This document shows, piece after piece, positions 7,941 through 16,151 of a stretch of DNA of 32,012 bases. This stretch comes from a virus. The notes below the pieces were generated by a model, which saw nothing but the letters and a program-made list of their open reading frames with translations, did not search any database and was not told where the DNA came from. The position numbers and the translations under genes were made by a program. The stretch's first letter is position 1, and every line of letters begins with the position of its first letter. The stretch is from IMG/VR virus record IMGVR_UViG_3300048033_000737, positions 1 to 32,012 of that record; one strand, 5' to 3'.

Positions 7941-9617
7941 ATGGCAGAACAGATTAAATTCGGTGACAGATTATTCCTTAAAGGCGAGAAAGTATTACTT
8001 GACAATGGAGTCAGTGATGCTATTATCGAGTCGAGAAACGGCACTTTAGTAATTAAGGGTAATCTAACAGTAGACGGCACCACAACAACCGTCAATACAG
8101 AAGAAATTACATTAGCAGACGCACATATCTTGCTCAATGGCAACCATACAGGAACAGCATCAGAAGATGTTGGTATTGAAGTTAATAGAGGCACAGATGA
8201 TAACGTTAAGTTCTCATGGAAAGAAGATGTTGATAAGTGGACTTTATATGATAAAGACTTAACAACTTCTGGAACAGTGAGTGCTGTGTTTGTCGGAGAT
8301 ATAACTGGTAATATTACATCTACTGGTACATCTACTTTTTCAAATATAGATATAAATGGTGGAACTATTGATGGTACAGTAATAGGAGCAACTACTTCTG
8401 CCGTAGGAACTTTTACTACTATAACTGGTGACGGAACCGCAATCACTAACGTTCTTACAAATTATACAACTACAGATTTGGCAGAAGGCACAAACTTATA
8501 TTATACAGATGAGAGAGTTGATGATAGAATTGATAATTTCTTTGATGCATCATACGGTCTAACAGCAACATATAATGATTCTGCAAACACATACACATTA
8601 GACTTTGACCCAATAAATGCTGGAACAGGAGTTGCAGTTTTAGATACAACAGATACTACACAAGCAAAATTTAGGACAGTAAAAGCAGGCCCAAATGGCG
8701 ATTTGGCAGTCACACTTGACGGTGACCATCTTGTAGTAGACACATCAGTTAAACTTAACATCTTAGAGAAATTTAGCGCAACTGGTACTGGTTCTGTTAG
8801 TGTTTATACTTTGCCATTTAATGTTTCACAAGATTGGCATATAGAAGTTTTCATTGACGGAGTATTTCAGGTACCTTCAGTTGCGTATTCAGTTACAACC
8901 GGAACTACACTAACATTAACATCACCGTTAGCGTTAAATTCGGTTATGTATGTTTTGAAACTAGCAACAAATAGTGTTAGTACAAGTATCACAAATGCAG
9001 ATACTTTAGGTGGACAACTTCCAAGTTTTTACACTAACCCAACAGCAGTTAGTACATTCACAAATGATGCAGGTTATATAACGTCTTCTGCAATACCAAC
9101 AAATCATATGGTAAATGACGCAGATAACACGACAACTGGTAGTATTTTTGTTACTACAGATAATACACAAGATTTAGGTACATCATCAAATAAGTGGAGA
9201 GCAATATACGGACATCAAGTAGAAGCAACATTTGCCGACTTGGCAGAACGCTATGCCGCAGATGCCCCATATGATGTAGGTACTGTTTTAGTATTCGGCG
9301 GCGAGGCAGAAATCACGTCAACTACAGAATATAATGATAGTAGAGTGGTCGGTGTAGTTTCGACAGCACCTGCATATTTAATGAACGCAGAAGTGGGAAA
9401 TTCACAGACACACCCAGCAATCGCATTAAAAGGAAGAGTACCGTGTAAAGTAATCGGTCAATGTAAGAAAGGAGACTTACTTACTACTTCCCAACTAGAA
9501 GGACATGCTACTGCGGTTTATGGTCAACCAGTTACTGGTTCAGTTATCGGTAAAGCAATGGAAGATAAAACTACATTCGAAGCAGGAATGATAGAGATAT
9601 TTGTGAGTATGATGTAA
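7941..9617 (+). CDS. Fibre-like structural protein 1, with shared C-terminal domain
   Basis: 558-aa Thr/Gly/Asn-rich beta protein, no signal peptide or membrane segment. Modules in order: an N-terminal region (IKFGDRLFLKGEKVLL); a 'LTVDGTTTTVNTEEITLADA' module near residues 40-100 found in most of its neighbours; one DLAEGTNLYYTDERVDDR repeat near 178-195; a beta module near 275-345 with IEVFIDGVFQVPSVAYSV; a 'DLGTSSNKWRAIYG' segment near 412-425; and a C-terminal domain from about residue 425 beginning ATFADLAERYAADAPY. That last domain resembles Peptidase_G2-type intramolecular chaperone domains of phage appendages (from memory, not searched). Probably a tail fibre or virion-attached fibre subunit. 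A GGAAG ribosome site is present. The stop overlaps the next start. Confidence 0.75.
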   Translation: MAEQIKFGDRLFLKGEKVLLDNGVSDAIIESRNGTLVIKGNLTVDGTTTTVNTEEITLADAHILLNGNHTGTASEDVGIEVNRGTDDNVKFSWKEDVDKWTLYDKDLTTSGTVSAVFVGDITGNITSTGTSTFSNIDINGGTIDGTVIGATTSAVGTFTTITGDGTAITNVLTNYTTTDLAEGTNLYYTDERVDDRIDNFFDASYGLTATYNDSANTYTLDFDPINAGTGVAVLDTTDTTQAKFRTVKAGPNGDLAVTLDGDHLVVDTSVKLNILEKFSATGTGSVSVYTLPFNVSQDWHIEVFIDGVFQVPSVAYSVTTGTTLTLTSPLALNSVMYVLKLATNSVSTSITNADTLGGQLPSFYTNPTAVSTFTNDAGYITSSAIPTNHMVNDADNTTTGSIFVTTDNTQDLGTSSNKWRAIYGHQVEATFADLAERYAADAPYDVGTVLVFGGEAEITSTTEYNDSRVVGVVSTAPAYLMNAEVGNSQTHPAIALKGRVPCKVIGQCKKGDLLTTSQLEGHATAVYGQPVTGSVIGKAMEDKTTFEAGMIEIFVSMM

Positions 9618-11149
9618 TGACAACAAAGATTAATAGTTTCGCTTTGGGCGATGATGTAGTTAAAGTAAACCATTTAGATACTAGTATCTTTGGAACTAGT
9701 TCAGGTGAAGTTGTTCAAGGTAACACAACAATACAAATTACTACGTCAGGTGATATTTCTGGTGGCGGTACATTAACACTAGGCGCTGGTGGCACACTTA
9801 ATGTGTCATACTCTGGTCCAACTAATATATCACATTTTACAAATGATTCAAATTACTTAACAGCAGAAACAGACCCAGTATTTTCTGCACATGCGGCGGC
9901 AAATGTTACAAATACAAAGATTTCAAACTGGGACACAGCATTTGGATGGGGTAATCATGCAACACAAGGTTACTTAACATCGGCAACAAATAACTATGCA
10001 GATTCATTGGCATTTAATACATCAGATGGTATTCTAACTGTAGGTAGAAACGGACTAGGCGATTTAACAGTTGACTTAGACGGAAGATATGCCTTAACTG
10101 CGGGCGGGCAACAAGATTTAGATAGTGTTACTTCACAAGGTAATACTACTACAAATGATATTACAGTTAATGGTATGACTGTTAACGGCAACTTGACTGT
10201 TAGTGGCACAACCACTACAGTTAATTCTAACACTGTAAATATCGGCGATAATATTATTCTACTAAACAGCGATGAAACAGGCGCTCCGTCACAGAACGGT
10301 GGTATTGAAATCAAGCGAGGAACGTCAACAAATAAGACACTACTATGGAATGAAACATCAGACAAATGGACAGTCGGTTCGGATACATTTGTAGCATCAA
10401 CATTCGAAGGTGACTTAACTGGAAACGCATCAACATCGTCTAAGTGGTCTACAGCAAGAACTATTACATTAGGTGGAGACTTGTCGGGTAGTGTTTCGAT
10501 AGATGGTAGCACAAATGTTACATTGACTGCGACAATAGGAACGAATAGTGTTGCTCTTGGCACAGATACAACTGGAAACTATGTTGGTGAAGGCGCTACG
10601 AGTGGTAACGGTATTAGTGGAAGCGTAAGTAGTGAAGGTGGGACATTTACGGTTACATCAAATGCAACAGAAGCCAATACTGCAAATACTATAGTATATA
10701 GAGATGCAAATGGTGATTTTGCCGCAGGTACGGCAACACTAACTGCAACACAGGCACAATATGCTGACTTGGCGGAAAAGTATACAGTAGAATTCGACCA
10801 TCCTACAGGTACAGTTATGTCAGTTAGTTATGAAGTTAGTTTAATAGATGATGGATTTGAGACAGAACCAGCAAATTCGGGAGATATTCCAATTGGTGTT
10901 GTTTCTGATAAACCAGCATTCTTAATGAATGAAACAATAGATGGTCAGGCCCTTGCGTTGAAAGGAAGGGTTCCTGTAAGAGTTAGAGGTAAAGTAAAAA
11001 AAGGAGAAGCAGTATACGCCGATGCAAACGGTATAGCATCAACGCATGGCGTTTCTGTAACGGGTACAAATCATCATATCGTGGGAGTATCCTTAGAGAC
11101 AAACGACACCCAGGCTGAAAAACTAGTCGAGTGTGTATTAAAATTATAG
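9617..11149 (+). CDS. Fibre-like structural protein 2, with shared C-terminal domain
   Basis: 510 aa. Starts inside the TAATG overlap with the preceding stop and has no clear ribosome site, so translation is probably coupled. Its N-terminus (KINSFALGDDVVKVNHLD) is like that of the following gene (KITDYVLGDRAVNVSKLD), suggesting the two share an attachment point. Contains the 'NLTVSGTTTTVNSNTVNIGD' module near residues 190-260, an ARTITLGGDLSGSVSIDGS segment near 280-298 that recurs in the fifth gene, and the shared C-terminal domain from about residue 378 (AQYADLAEKY). Predicted all-beta and trimeric like other fibres. The specific role (long fibre, short fibre or baseplate fibre) cannot be read. 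Confidence 0.72.
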   Translation: MTTKINSFALGDDVVKVNHLDTSIFGTSSGEVVQGNTTIQITTSGDISGGGTLTLGAGGTLNVSYSGPTNISHFTNDSNYLTAETDPVFSAHAAANVTNTKISNWDTAFGWGNHATQGYLTSATNNYADSLAFNTSDGILTVGRNGLGDLTVDLDGRYALTAGGQQDLDSVTSQGNTTTNDITVNGMTVNGNLTVSGTTTTVNSNTVNIGDNIILLNSDETGAPSQNGGIEIKRGTSTNKTLLWNETSDKWTVGSDTFVASTFEGDLTGNASTSSKWSTARTITLGGDLSGSVSIDGSTNVTLTATIGTNSVALGTDTTGNYVGEGATSGNGISGSVSSEGGTFTVTSNATEANTANTIVYRDANGDFAAGTATLTATQAQYADLAEKYTVEFDHPTGTVMSVSYEVSLIDDGFETEPANSGDIPIGVVSDKPAFLMNETIDGQALALKGRVPVRVRGKVKKGEAVYADANGIASTHGVSVTGTNHHIVGVSLETNDTQAEKLVECVLKL

Positions 11150-11159
11150 GAAAAATAAA

Positions 11160-13970
11160 ATGGCAATTACAAAAATTACGGATTATGTGCTAGGCGATAG
11201 AGCCGTCAATGTTTCAAAACTTGATGTGACCGCAGGCTCAAATGGTCAAGTTTTGTCTATCGATGGTTCAGGTAACCTAGTCTTCATAGATAACACATCA
11301 ACAGAAGTAATACAAGATGCTTCTGCGGCGATGATATTAGCAGGTACTCATACAAACATATCCGTAGTATATGATGATACTAATAATAAATTGTCACTGA
11401 ACGCCTCAGGCGCAGTAACGAGTGTTAACAGTTTAACAGGCGCAGTTGTATTGGATACCGACGATATAGCAGAAGGTTCTTCGAACTTGTATTATACAGA
11501 TGCAAGAGCAGACGCCAGAGCGCAACTTAAAATAGACACACTAGTAGATTCAGCACCAGCAACATTAGACACGTTAAACGAATTGGCCGCGGCGCTAGGT
11601 GACGATGAAAATTTTAGTACAACAATAACTAATAGTTTAGCAGGAAAAGAACCAACTATAACTGCCGGTACGACATCTCAATATTATAGAGGTGATAAAT
11701 CATTTCAAACATTAGATACATCCGCAGTAACAGAAAATACAAATCTATATTATACAGATACAAGAGCCCGTTTAGCAATTTCAGTTTCAGGTGACTTAAC
11801 ATATAATTCATCAACTGGTGTTATTTCTACACAAGGACTCACTTCAAGTACTACAGATGACCTAGCAGAAGGTACAAATAATCTATATCATACAACTACA
11901 AGAGCAAGACAGTCTATCTCGGCAAGCGGCGACTTAGCATATAATTCATCAACTGGTGTTATTAGTTTCTCGGCAACCGCATCACCTGTTGTGAGTGTTA
12001 ATACAAAAACAGGGTCAGTTGTTTTAGATACTGACGATTTGGCAGAAGGCACAAACAAGTTTTATACAGATACAAGAGCAAGAGAATCTATATCTGTAGT
12101 AGATGTGAGTGGTGATGGTTCTTTAGCATATAATAATACTACGGGTGTAATTACATATACTGGCCCAAGTGCTAGTGAAGTAAGAGCGCATTTATCAGCG
12201 GGTACTGGTGTTACTTACACCAGTGGTGAGTTCTCTATAGGACAATCTGTCGGTACGACAGATAATGTGCAATTTAATAATGTACAGATAGACGGGGTAC
12301 TAACATCAGATGATATCACAAGTTCTACTATTAGTATTTCAGGTGATGCGACTATTACAGGTGATTTAACAGTTTCGGGCAATACCACATATATAAGCAC
12401 TACTGATTTATTAGTTGCAGATAGTATAATTACATTAAATTCAGATTGGCCTTCATCTAGTGCACCAACTGAAAATGCAGGTATTGAAGTTAGTAGGGGT
12501 ACTCAAAATACTGTTGGGATTAGATTTAATGAGTCAATTGATAAATGGCAGTTTACAAATGATGGTTTGACATATAGCAATATCGGGTCATTATCTGCAT
12601 CAGACTCAGATGACTTATCAGAAGGTACAACAAATCTTTATTACACAGATGCAAGGTCAAGAGGTGCGATAAGCATCACAGATTCTGGCGGTGATGGTTC
12701 ATTGTTATATAACTCAACAACTGGTGTAATTACATATACTGGCCCAAGTGCTAGTGAAGTAAGAGCGCATTTGAGTGCATCAGGCTCATTGGCATATAAC
12801 TCAACAACTGGTGTGTTTTCATATACAACGCCAAATACTATTGCAAGTTTAGGAAACCACGATACAGATGATTTAGCAGAAGGCACTAATAATCTATATT
12901 TCACGTCGGCACGTAGTACAGCACAATTCAATACAGATTTAGCGGCATCAGATACAGATGACCTATCTGAAGGTACAACAAATCTTTATTATACAACTGC
13001 ACGTTGGGATACTAAGATGGCGGCGGCTGATACAGACGACCTATCAGAAGGCTCAGCAAATCTATATTATACACAAGCAAGAGCAGATGCAAGAGTTGAT
13101 GTACTAAGACAAAATCTTTTAACTGATGGTGGTGAAGATGTACATTTTAATAACTTAACAAATCTACCAACCATCGTAAGAGACACTATCACTGGTGATG
13201 GTTCAACGACTACATTTACATTAAGTGCTACACCTGGTAGCGCAAATGCACTAATTGTTACTATTTCAGGTGCAACACAAACACCAACTACAGACTACAC
13301 AGTATCATCAAATACTATTACATTCACATCGACATTGCCGTTAAGTCAAGTTGCAGAAGTAAGACACGTTGGCTATCAGATATCAGGAGGCACAATAACA
13401 ACTGCTACTGATTCACAATTGCTTGATGGATTAGATAGTACTCAGTTTTTAAGAAGTGACACTAACGATACAATGGTAGGTGATTTGACTATGACGGGCG
13501 ACATTGTCCCGACTACAGATGACACGTATGATTTAGGTAGTTCATCTAAAAAGTGGGCTAATGTATACGGGCATTCAATTGAAGCAACATTTGCCGACTT
13601 GGCAGAAAGATATGCCACAGATGCTCCTTATGAACCAGGCACAGTAGTTGTGTTCGGTGGAGAAGCAGAGATTACTACCACAACTCAAGCATTAGATGTT
13701 GCAATTGCAGGCGTTATTTCAACAGACCCAGCGGTGAAACTAAATGCAGATGCAGGCAATTCACACACACATCCTTATGTAGCATTGCGTGGGCGTGTCC
13801 CATGTAAAGTAATCGGCCCAGTTAATAAAGGTGACTTGATGGTAACATCAGATACTCCTGGCTTTGCAAAAAGTGTTGGTAAAGTAGATTATGGTGTGTC
13901 TGTATTTGCTAAATCTATCACTACTGACTTGTCCGGTGGCGAGAAAACTGTTGAAGTTGTAATATTATAG
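11160..13970 (+). CDS. Fibre-like structural protein 3, largest, eight LYYTDAR repeats
   Basis: 936 aa, the longest of the five. Carries eight copies of a repeat of the form TDDLAEGTNNLYYTDARAR, several followed by a GDLAYNSSTGVIS strand pair. It also has a LTVSGNTTYISTTDLLVADS module near residues 400-470, a beta module near 675-745 (FTLSATPGSANALIVTISGA), a TYDLGSSSKKWANVYG segment near 785-803, and the shared C-terminal domain from about 803. A 50-bp stretch is repeated exactly at 12144-12193 and 12723-12772. AGGAAAAA lies before the start. The repeats make it likely that shaft length varies by recombination among relatives. Probable host-recognition or shaft fibre, by inference. Confidence 0.75.
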   Translation: MAITKITDYVLGDRAVNVSKLDVTAGSNGQVLSIDGSGNLVFIDNTSTEVIQDASAAMILAGTHTNISVVYDDTNNKLSLNASGAVTSVNSLTGAVVLDTDDIAEGSSNLYYTDARADARAQLKIDTLVDSAPATLDTLNELAAALGDDENFSTTITNSLAGKEPTITAGTTSQYYRGDKSFQTLDTSAVTENTNLYYTDTRARLAISVSGDLTYNSSTGVISTQGLTSSTTDDLAEGTNNLYHTTTRARQSISASGDLAYNSSTGVISFSATASPVVSVNTKTGSVVLDTDDLAEGTNKFYTDTRARESISVVDVSGDGSLAYNNTTGVITYTGPSASEVRAHLSAGTGVTYTSGEFSIGQSVGTTDNVQFNNVQIDGVLTSDDITSSTISISGDATITGDLTVSGNTTYISTTDLLVADSIITLNSDWPSSSAPTENAGIEVSRGTQNTVGIRFNESIDKWQFTNDGLTYSNIGSLSASDSDDLSEGTTNLYYTDARSRGAISITDSGGDGSLLYNSTTGVITYTGPSASEVRAHLSASGSLAYNSTTGVFSYTTPNTIASLGNHDTDDLAEGTNNLYFTSARSTAQFNTDLAASDTDDLSEGTTNLYYTTARWDTKMAAADTDDLSEGSANLYYTQARADARVDVLRQNLLTDGGEDVHFNNLTNLPTIVRDTITGDGSTTTFTLSATPGSANALIVTISGATQTPTTDYTVSSNTITFTSTLPLSQVAEVRHVGYQISGGTITTATDSQLLDGLDSTQFLRSDTNDTMVGDLTMTGDIVPTTDDTYDLGSSSKKWANVYGHSIEATFADLAERYATDAPYEPGTVVVFGGEAEITTTTQALDVAIAGVISTDPAVKLNADAGNSHTHPYVALRGRVPCKVIGPVNKGDLMVTSDTPGFAKSVGKVDYGVSVFAKSITTDLSGGEKTVEVVIL
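12144..12772 (+). repeat. 50-bp exact direct repeat within fibre 3
   Basis: Copies at 12144-12193 and 12723-12772 are identical and encode GVITYTGPSASEVRAH. Identity at the third codon positions indicates recent duplication or gene conversion rather than protein-level selection alone. Confidence 0.85.
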
Positions 13971-14004
13971 AATTAAGTATAAACATCTTAAATATTCCGT
14001 TTAC

Positions 14005-14012
14005 GATAAATA
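14005..14012 (+). promoter_or_regulatory. Late promoter GATAAATA for fibre gene 4
   Basis: Octamer in the 114-bp gap after fibre 3, 72 bases before the next start. It is followed almost at once by a hairpin (14015-14045) that would form the 5' end of the transcript. Confidence 0.6.
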
Positions 14013-14014
14013 CT

Positions 14015-14045
14015 ATCAGAGAGAGCGAATCCCGCCTTCTCTGAT
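14015..14045 (+). other. Hairpin at the predicted 5' end of the fibre 4 transcript
   Basis: ATCAGAGA (14015-14022) pairs with TCTCTGAT (14038-14045), with an inner GCG/CGC stem (14025-14027 with 14033-14035) around AATCC. No T-run follows, so it is not an ordinary terminator. Could stabilise the mRNA 5' end. Confidence 0.5.
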
Positions 14046-14084
14046 TGAAATCGATTTTAAAAAAATTTAGACGGGAGAAATAAT

Positions 14085-16043
14085 ATGGCAGCATATGCAA
14101 TTCAGTTCCGACGTGGTACAACTACTCAACACTCATCCTTTACAGGCCTTCTGGGCGAGGTTACAGTTGATACTGACAAGAAAACACTTGTCGTCCATGA
14201 CGGTTCTACAACTGGTGGTTTCCCACTTTCACGTGAAGGTGCGGCGGCAACAAGTTCGACAGGTTCATTTACATCAAATGTATCAGTCGGTGGCACATTA
14301 GCAGTAACGTCAACATCAACGTTTGGTGACGATGTAGGTGTAACTGGTGACTTGACAATGACAGGTCACATTCTACCAAGTGCGAACATTACATACGACT
14401 TAGGTTCAACGACACATATGTGGCGTGATATCTACGTTGGTCCAGGCTCATTATATGTTAATGGCAAAAAAGTTATCGAAGATGACTCAGGTTCAATTAG
14501 CATTACAACAGAAGCAAACGAAGACCTAAAAGTCAGTACAACTGGCACAGGTACTTTGAAATTCATTTCAGGTAATGGTATTAACTTTACTGGTGAATTA
14601 GGCGCAGTATCAGGTGATTTACAAATCGGTGACCACATCGATATGAATTCAAATCTAATCAAAGAACTGGCAACTCCAGTTTCTGGTACAGATGCGGCAA
14701 ACAAAAACTATGTTGACTCTGCGGCGGCAAGCGCAGTAACAGGCGGCGGTAACGCTGTTTCTGGTACAACTGGTGCGTTTTCTAGTGACGTTACAATCAC
14801 TGGTGACTTAACAGTTAACGGTACAACAACTTCAATCAATACAACACAGATTGATTTAGCAGACAACATTCTACTATTAAATTCAGATGCCACTGGTTCT
14901 GCCACAGCATCAGCAGGTCTTGAAGTTGAGCGTGGTGATGACTTGAATGTTCAGTTTTTATGGGACGAAGCAAATGACCGCTGGACAACAGGTGCAGAAG
15001 ACTTCTACACAACAGGTACAATTACTGGTGACTTAACTGGTGATGTAACTGGTACAGTTTCATCAATTGCTAACCATTCTACTGACGATTTGTCAGTAGG
15101 TACTACTAACAAGTACTTCACAAATGCATTAGCGGATGCCAGAATTGCTCTACAAGTTGGTTCAAACTTAGATTTGTCATCAATGACTACAGCAAATTTG
15201 ACAGAAGATTCATCTAACAAGTACTACACAGATACACGTGTAGGTTCTTATCTAACTACTAACTCATATGCAACAGAGTCATATGTAAATACAGCAGTAG
15301 CAGGCAAAGACCAATTATCAGAACTATCTGGTACAACAGATGACGTAACTGAAGGTTCAACTAACAAGTACTTCTCAAACACACTGGCACAAGGCGCAAT
15401 CTCAGTAAGTGGTGATTTGTCATACAACTCAGGTGTAGTATCTTTCACAGAAAGAACAGATGCAGAAGTAACTACACTAGCGAAAGCGGCTATCTCAGCA
15501 AGTGGTGATTTATCATACTCAAACGGTGTAGTATCTTTCACAGAAAGAACAGATGCAGAAGTAACTACACTAGCGAAAGCGGCTATCTCAGTAGGCGGCG
15601 ACTTGTCATACAATAATGGTGTTGTATCATATACAACTCCAGCAGAAGTTGACAACTACGTAGACTCGTTATCATTCTCGGGTGGTACTTTGACCGTAGG
15701 TCGTACAGGTGCATTATCAGACTTGACAGTTGATATCACAACAGCAACAACTATGAAACATACTCATGGTTATTCAGTTTCGGCAGATGATGAATCTGAT
15801 AATACTGGTTCAACACATTCAATTACTTGGTCGACTTTAAACGGTACAGATAAAATTGACTTCGGTTCAAACGCAGTAGCGTATGGTTCTGAAATTGATG
15901 TAGCACCGTTTGTGCAAGTATTCATCAACAGAATGGTTCTAAGACCGAATGAAGTAACAATTACTTCATCAGGTGTGACATTCGCCTCAGGCGTTGTAGC
16001 AGAAGATGATGAATTAGAAATCATGTATATGGACGAAAAATAA
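14085..16043 (+). CDS. Fibre-like structural protein 4, Mtd-type N-terminus
   Basis: 652 aa. The first 50 residues (IQFRRGTTTQHSSFTGLLGE, then VTVDTDKKTLVVHDGSTTGG) match the N-terminal domain seen in major tropism determinant-type and many marine phage fibre proteins, which I recall as a trimer-base module. Then come a TYDLGSSTHMW-like segment near 105-115, the LTVNGTTTSINTTQIDLADN module near 240-260, and LYYTD-like repeats. A tandem 31-residue repeat starts GVVSFTERTDAEVTTLAKAA. Unlike its four neighbours it lacks the ADLAERY C-terminal domain and ends in a beta module (VQVFINRMVLRPNEVTITSS). GGGAG ribosome site. Likely a host-contact fibre, inferred from the N-terminal domain. Confidence 0.78.
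   Translation: MAAYAIQFRRGTTTQHSSFTGLLGEVTVDTDKKTLVVHDGSTTGGFPLSREGAAATSSTGSFTSNVSVGGTLAVTSTSTFGDDVGVTGDLTMTGHILPSANITYDLGSTTHMWRDIYVGPGSLYVNGKKVIEDDSGSISITTEANEDLKVSTTGTGTLKFISGNGINFTGELGAVSGDLQIGDHIDMNSNLIKELATPVSGTDAANKNYVDSAAASAVTGGGNAVSGTTGAFSSDVTITGDLTVNGTTTSINTTQIDLADNILLLNSDATGSATASAGLEVERGDDLNVQFLWDEANDRWTTGAEDFYTTGTITGDLTGDVTGTVSSIANHSTDDLSVGTTNKYFTNALADARIALQVGSNLDLSSMTTANLTEDSSNKYYTDTRVGSYLTTNSYATESYVNTAVAGKDQLSELSGTTDDVTEGSTNKYFSNTLAQGAISVSGDLSYNSGVVSFTERTDAEVTTLAKAAISASGDLSYSNGVVSFTERTDAEVTTLAKAAISVGGDLSYNNGVVSYTTPAEVDNYVDSLSFSGGTLTVGRTGALSDLTVDITTATTMKHTHGYSVSADDESDNTGSTHSITWSTLNGTDKIDFGSNAVAYGSEIDVAPFVQVFINRMVLRPNEVTITSSGVTFASGVVAEDDELEIMYMDEK
15432..15590 (+). repeat. Tandem duplication, 93-bp period, in fibre 4
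   Basis: A 66-bp block at 15432-15497 recurs exactly at 15525-15590, 93 bp (31 codons) downstream. A third, diverged unit flanks it on each side. Absence of synonymous differences suggests a very recent in-frame duplication. Confidence 0.88.
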
Positions 16044-16059
16044 TATATTCTTAATCAAA

Positions 16060-16117
16060 GAGTAGAGGGCACCATCCCTCTACTCCGTTCTTTAGAACAT
16101 TAGACCATGAGGGTCTA
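16060..16117 (+). other. Run of three hairpins between fibres 4 and 5
   Basis: Hairpin 1: 10-bp stem 16060-16069 with 16076-16085, 6-base loop. Hairpin 2: GTTC/GAAC (16087-16090 with 16095-16098). Hairpin 3: TAGACC/GGTCTA (16101-16106 with 16112-16117). Hairpin 1 is strong, but no T-run follows, so it may be an RNA processing or stability element, or a non-canonical terminator. Confidence 0.5.
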
Positions 16118-16151
16118 TCGATATTAAGATAACTTTTTTAAGGAGAAAAAA

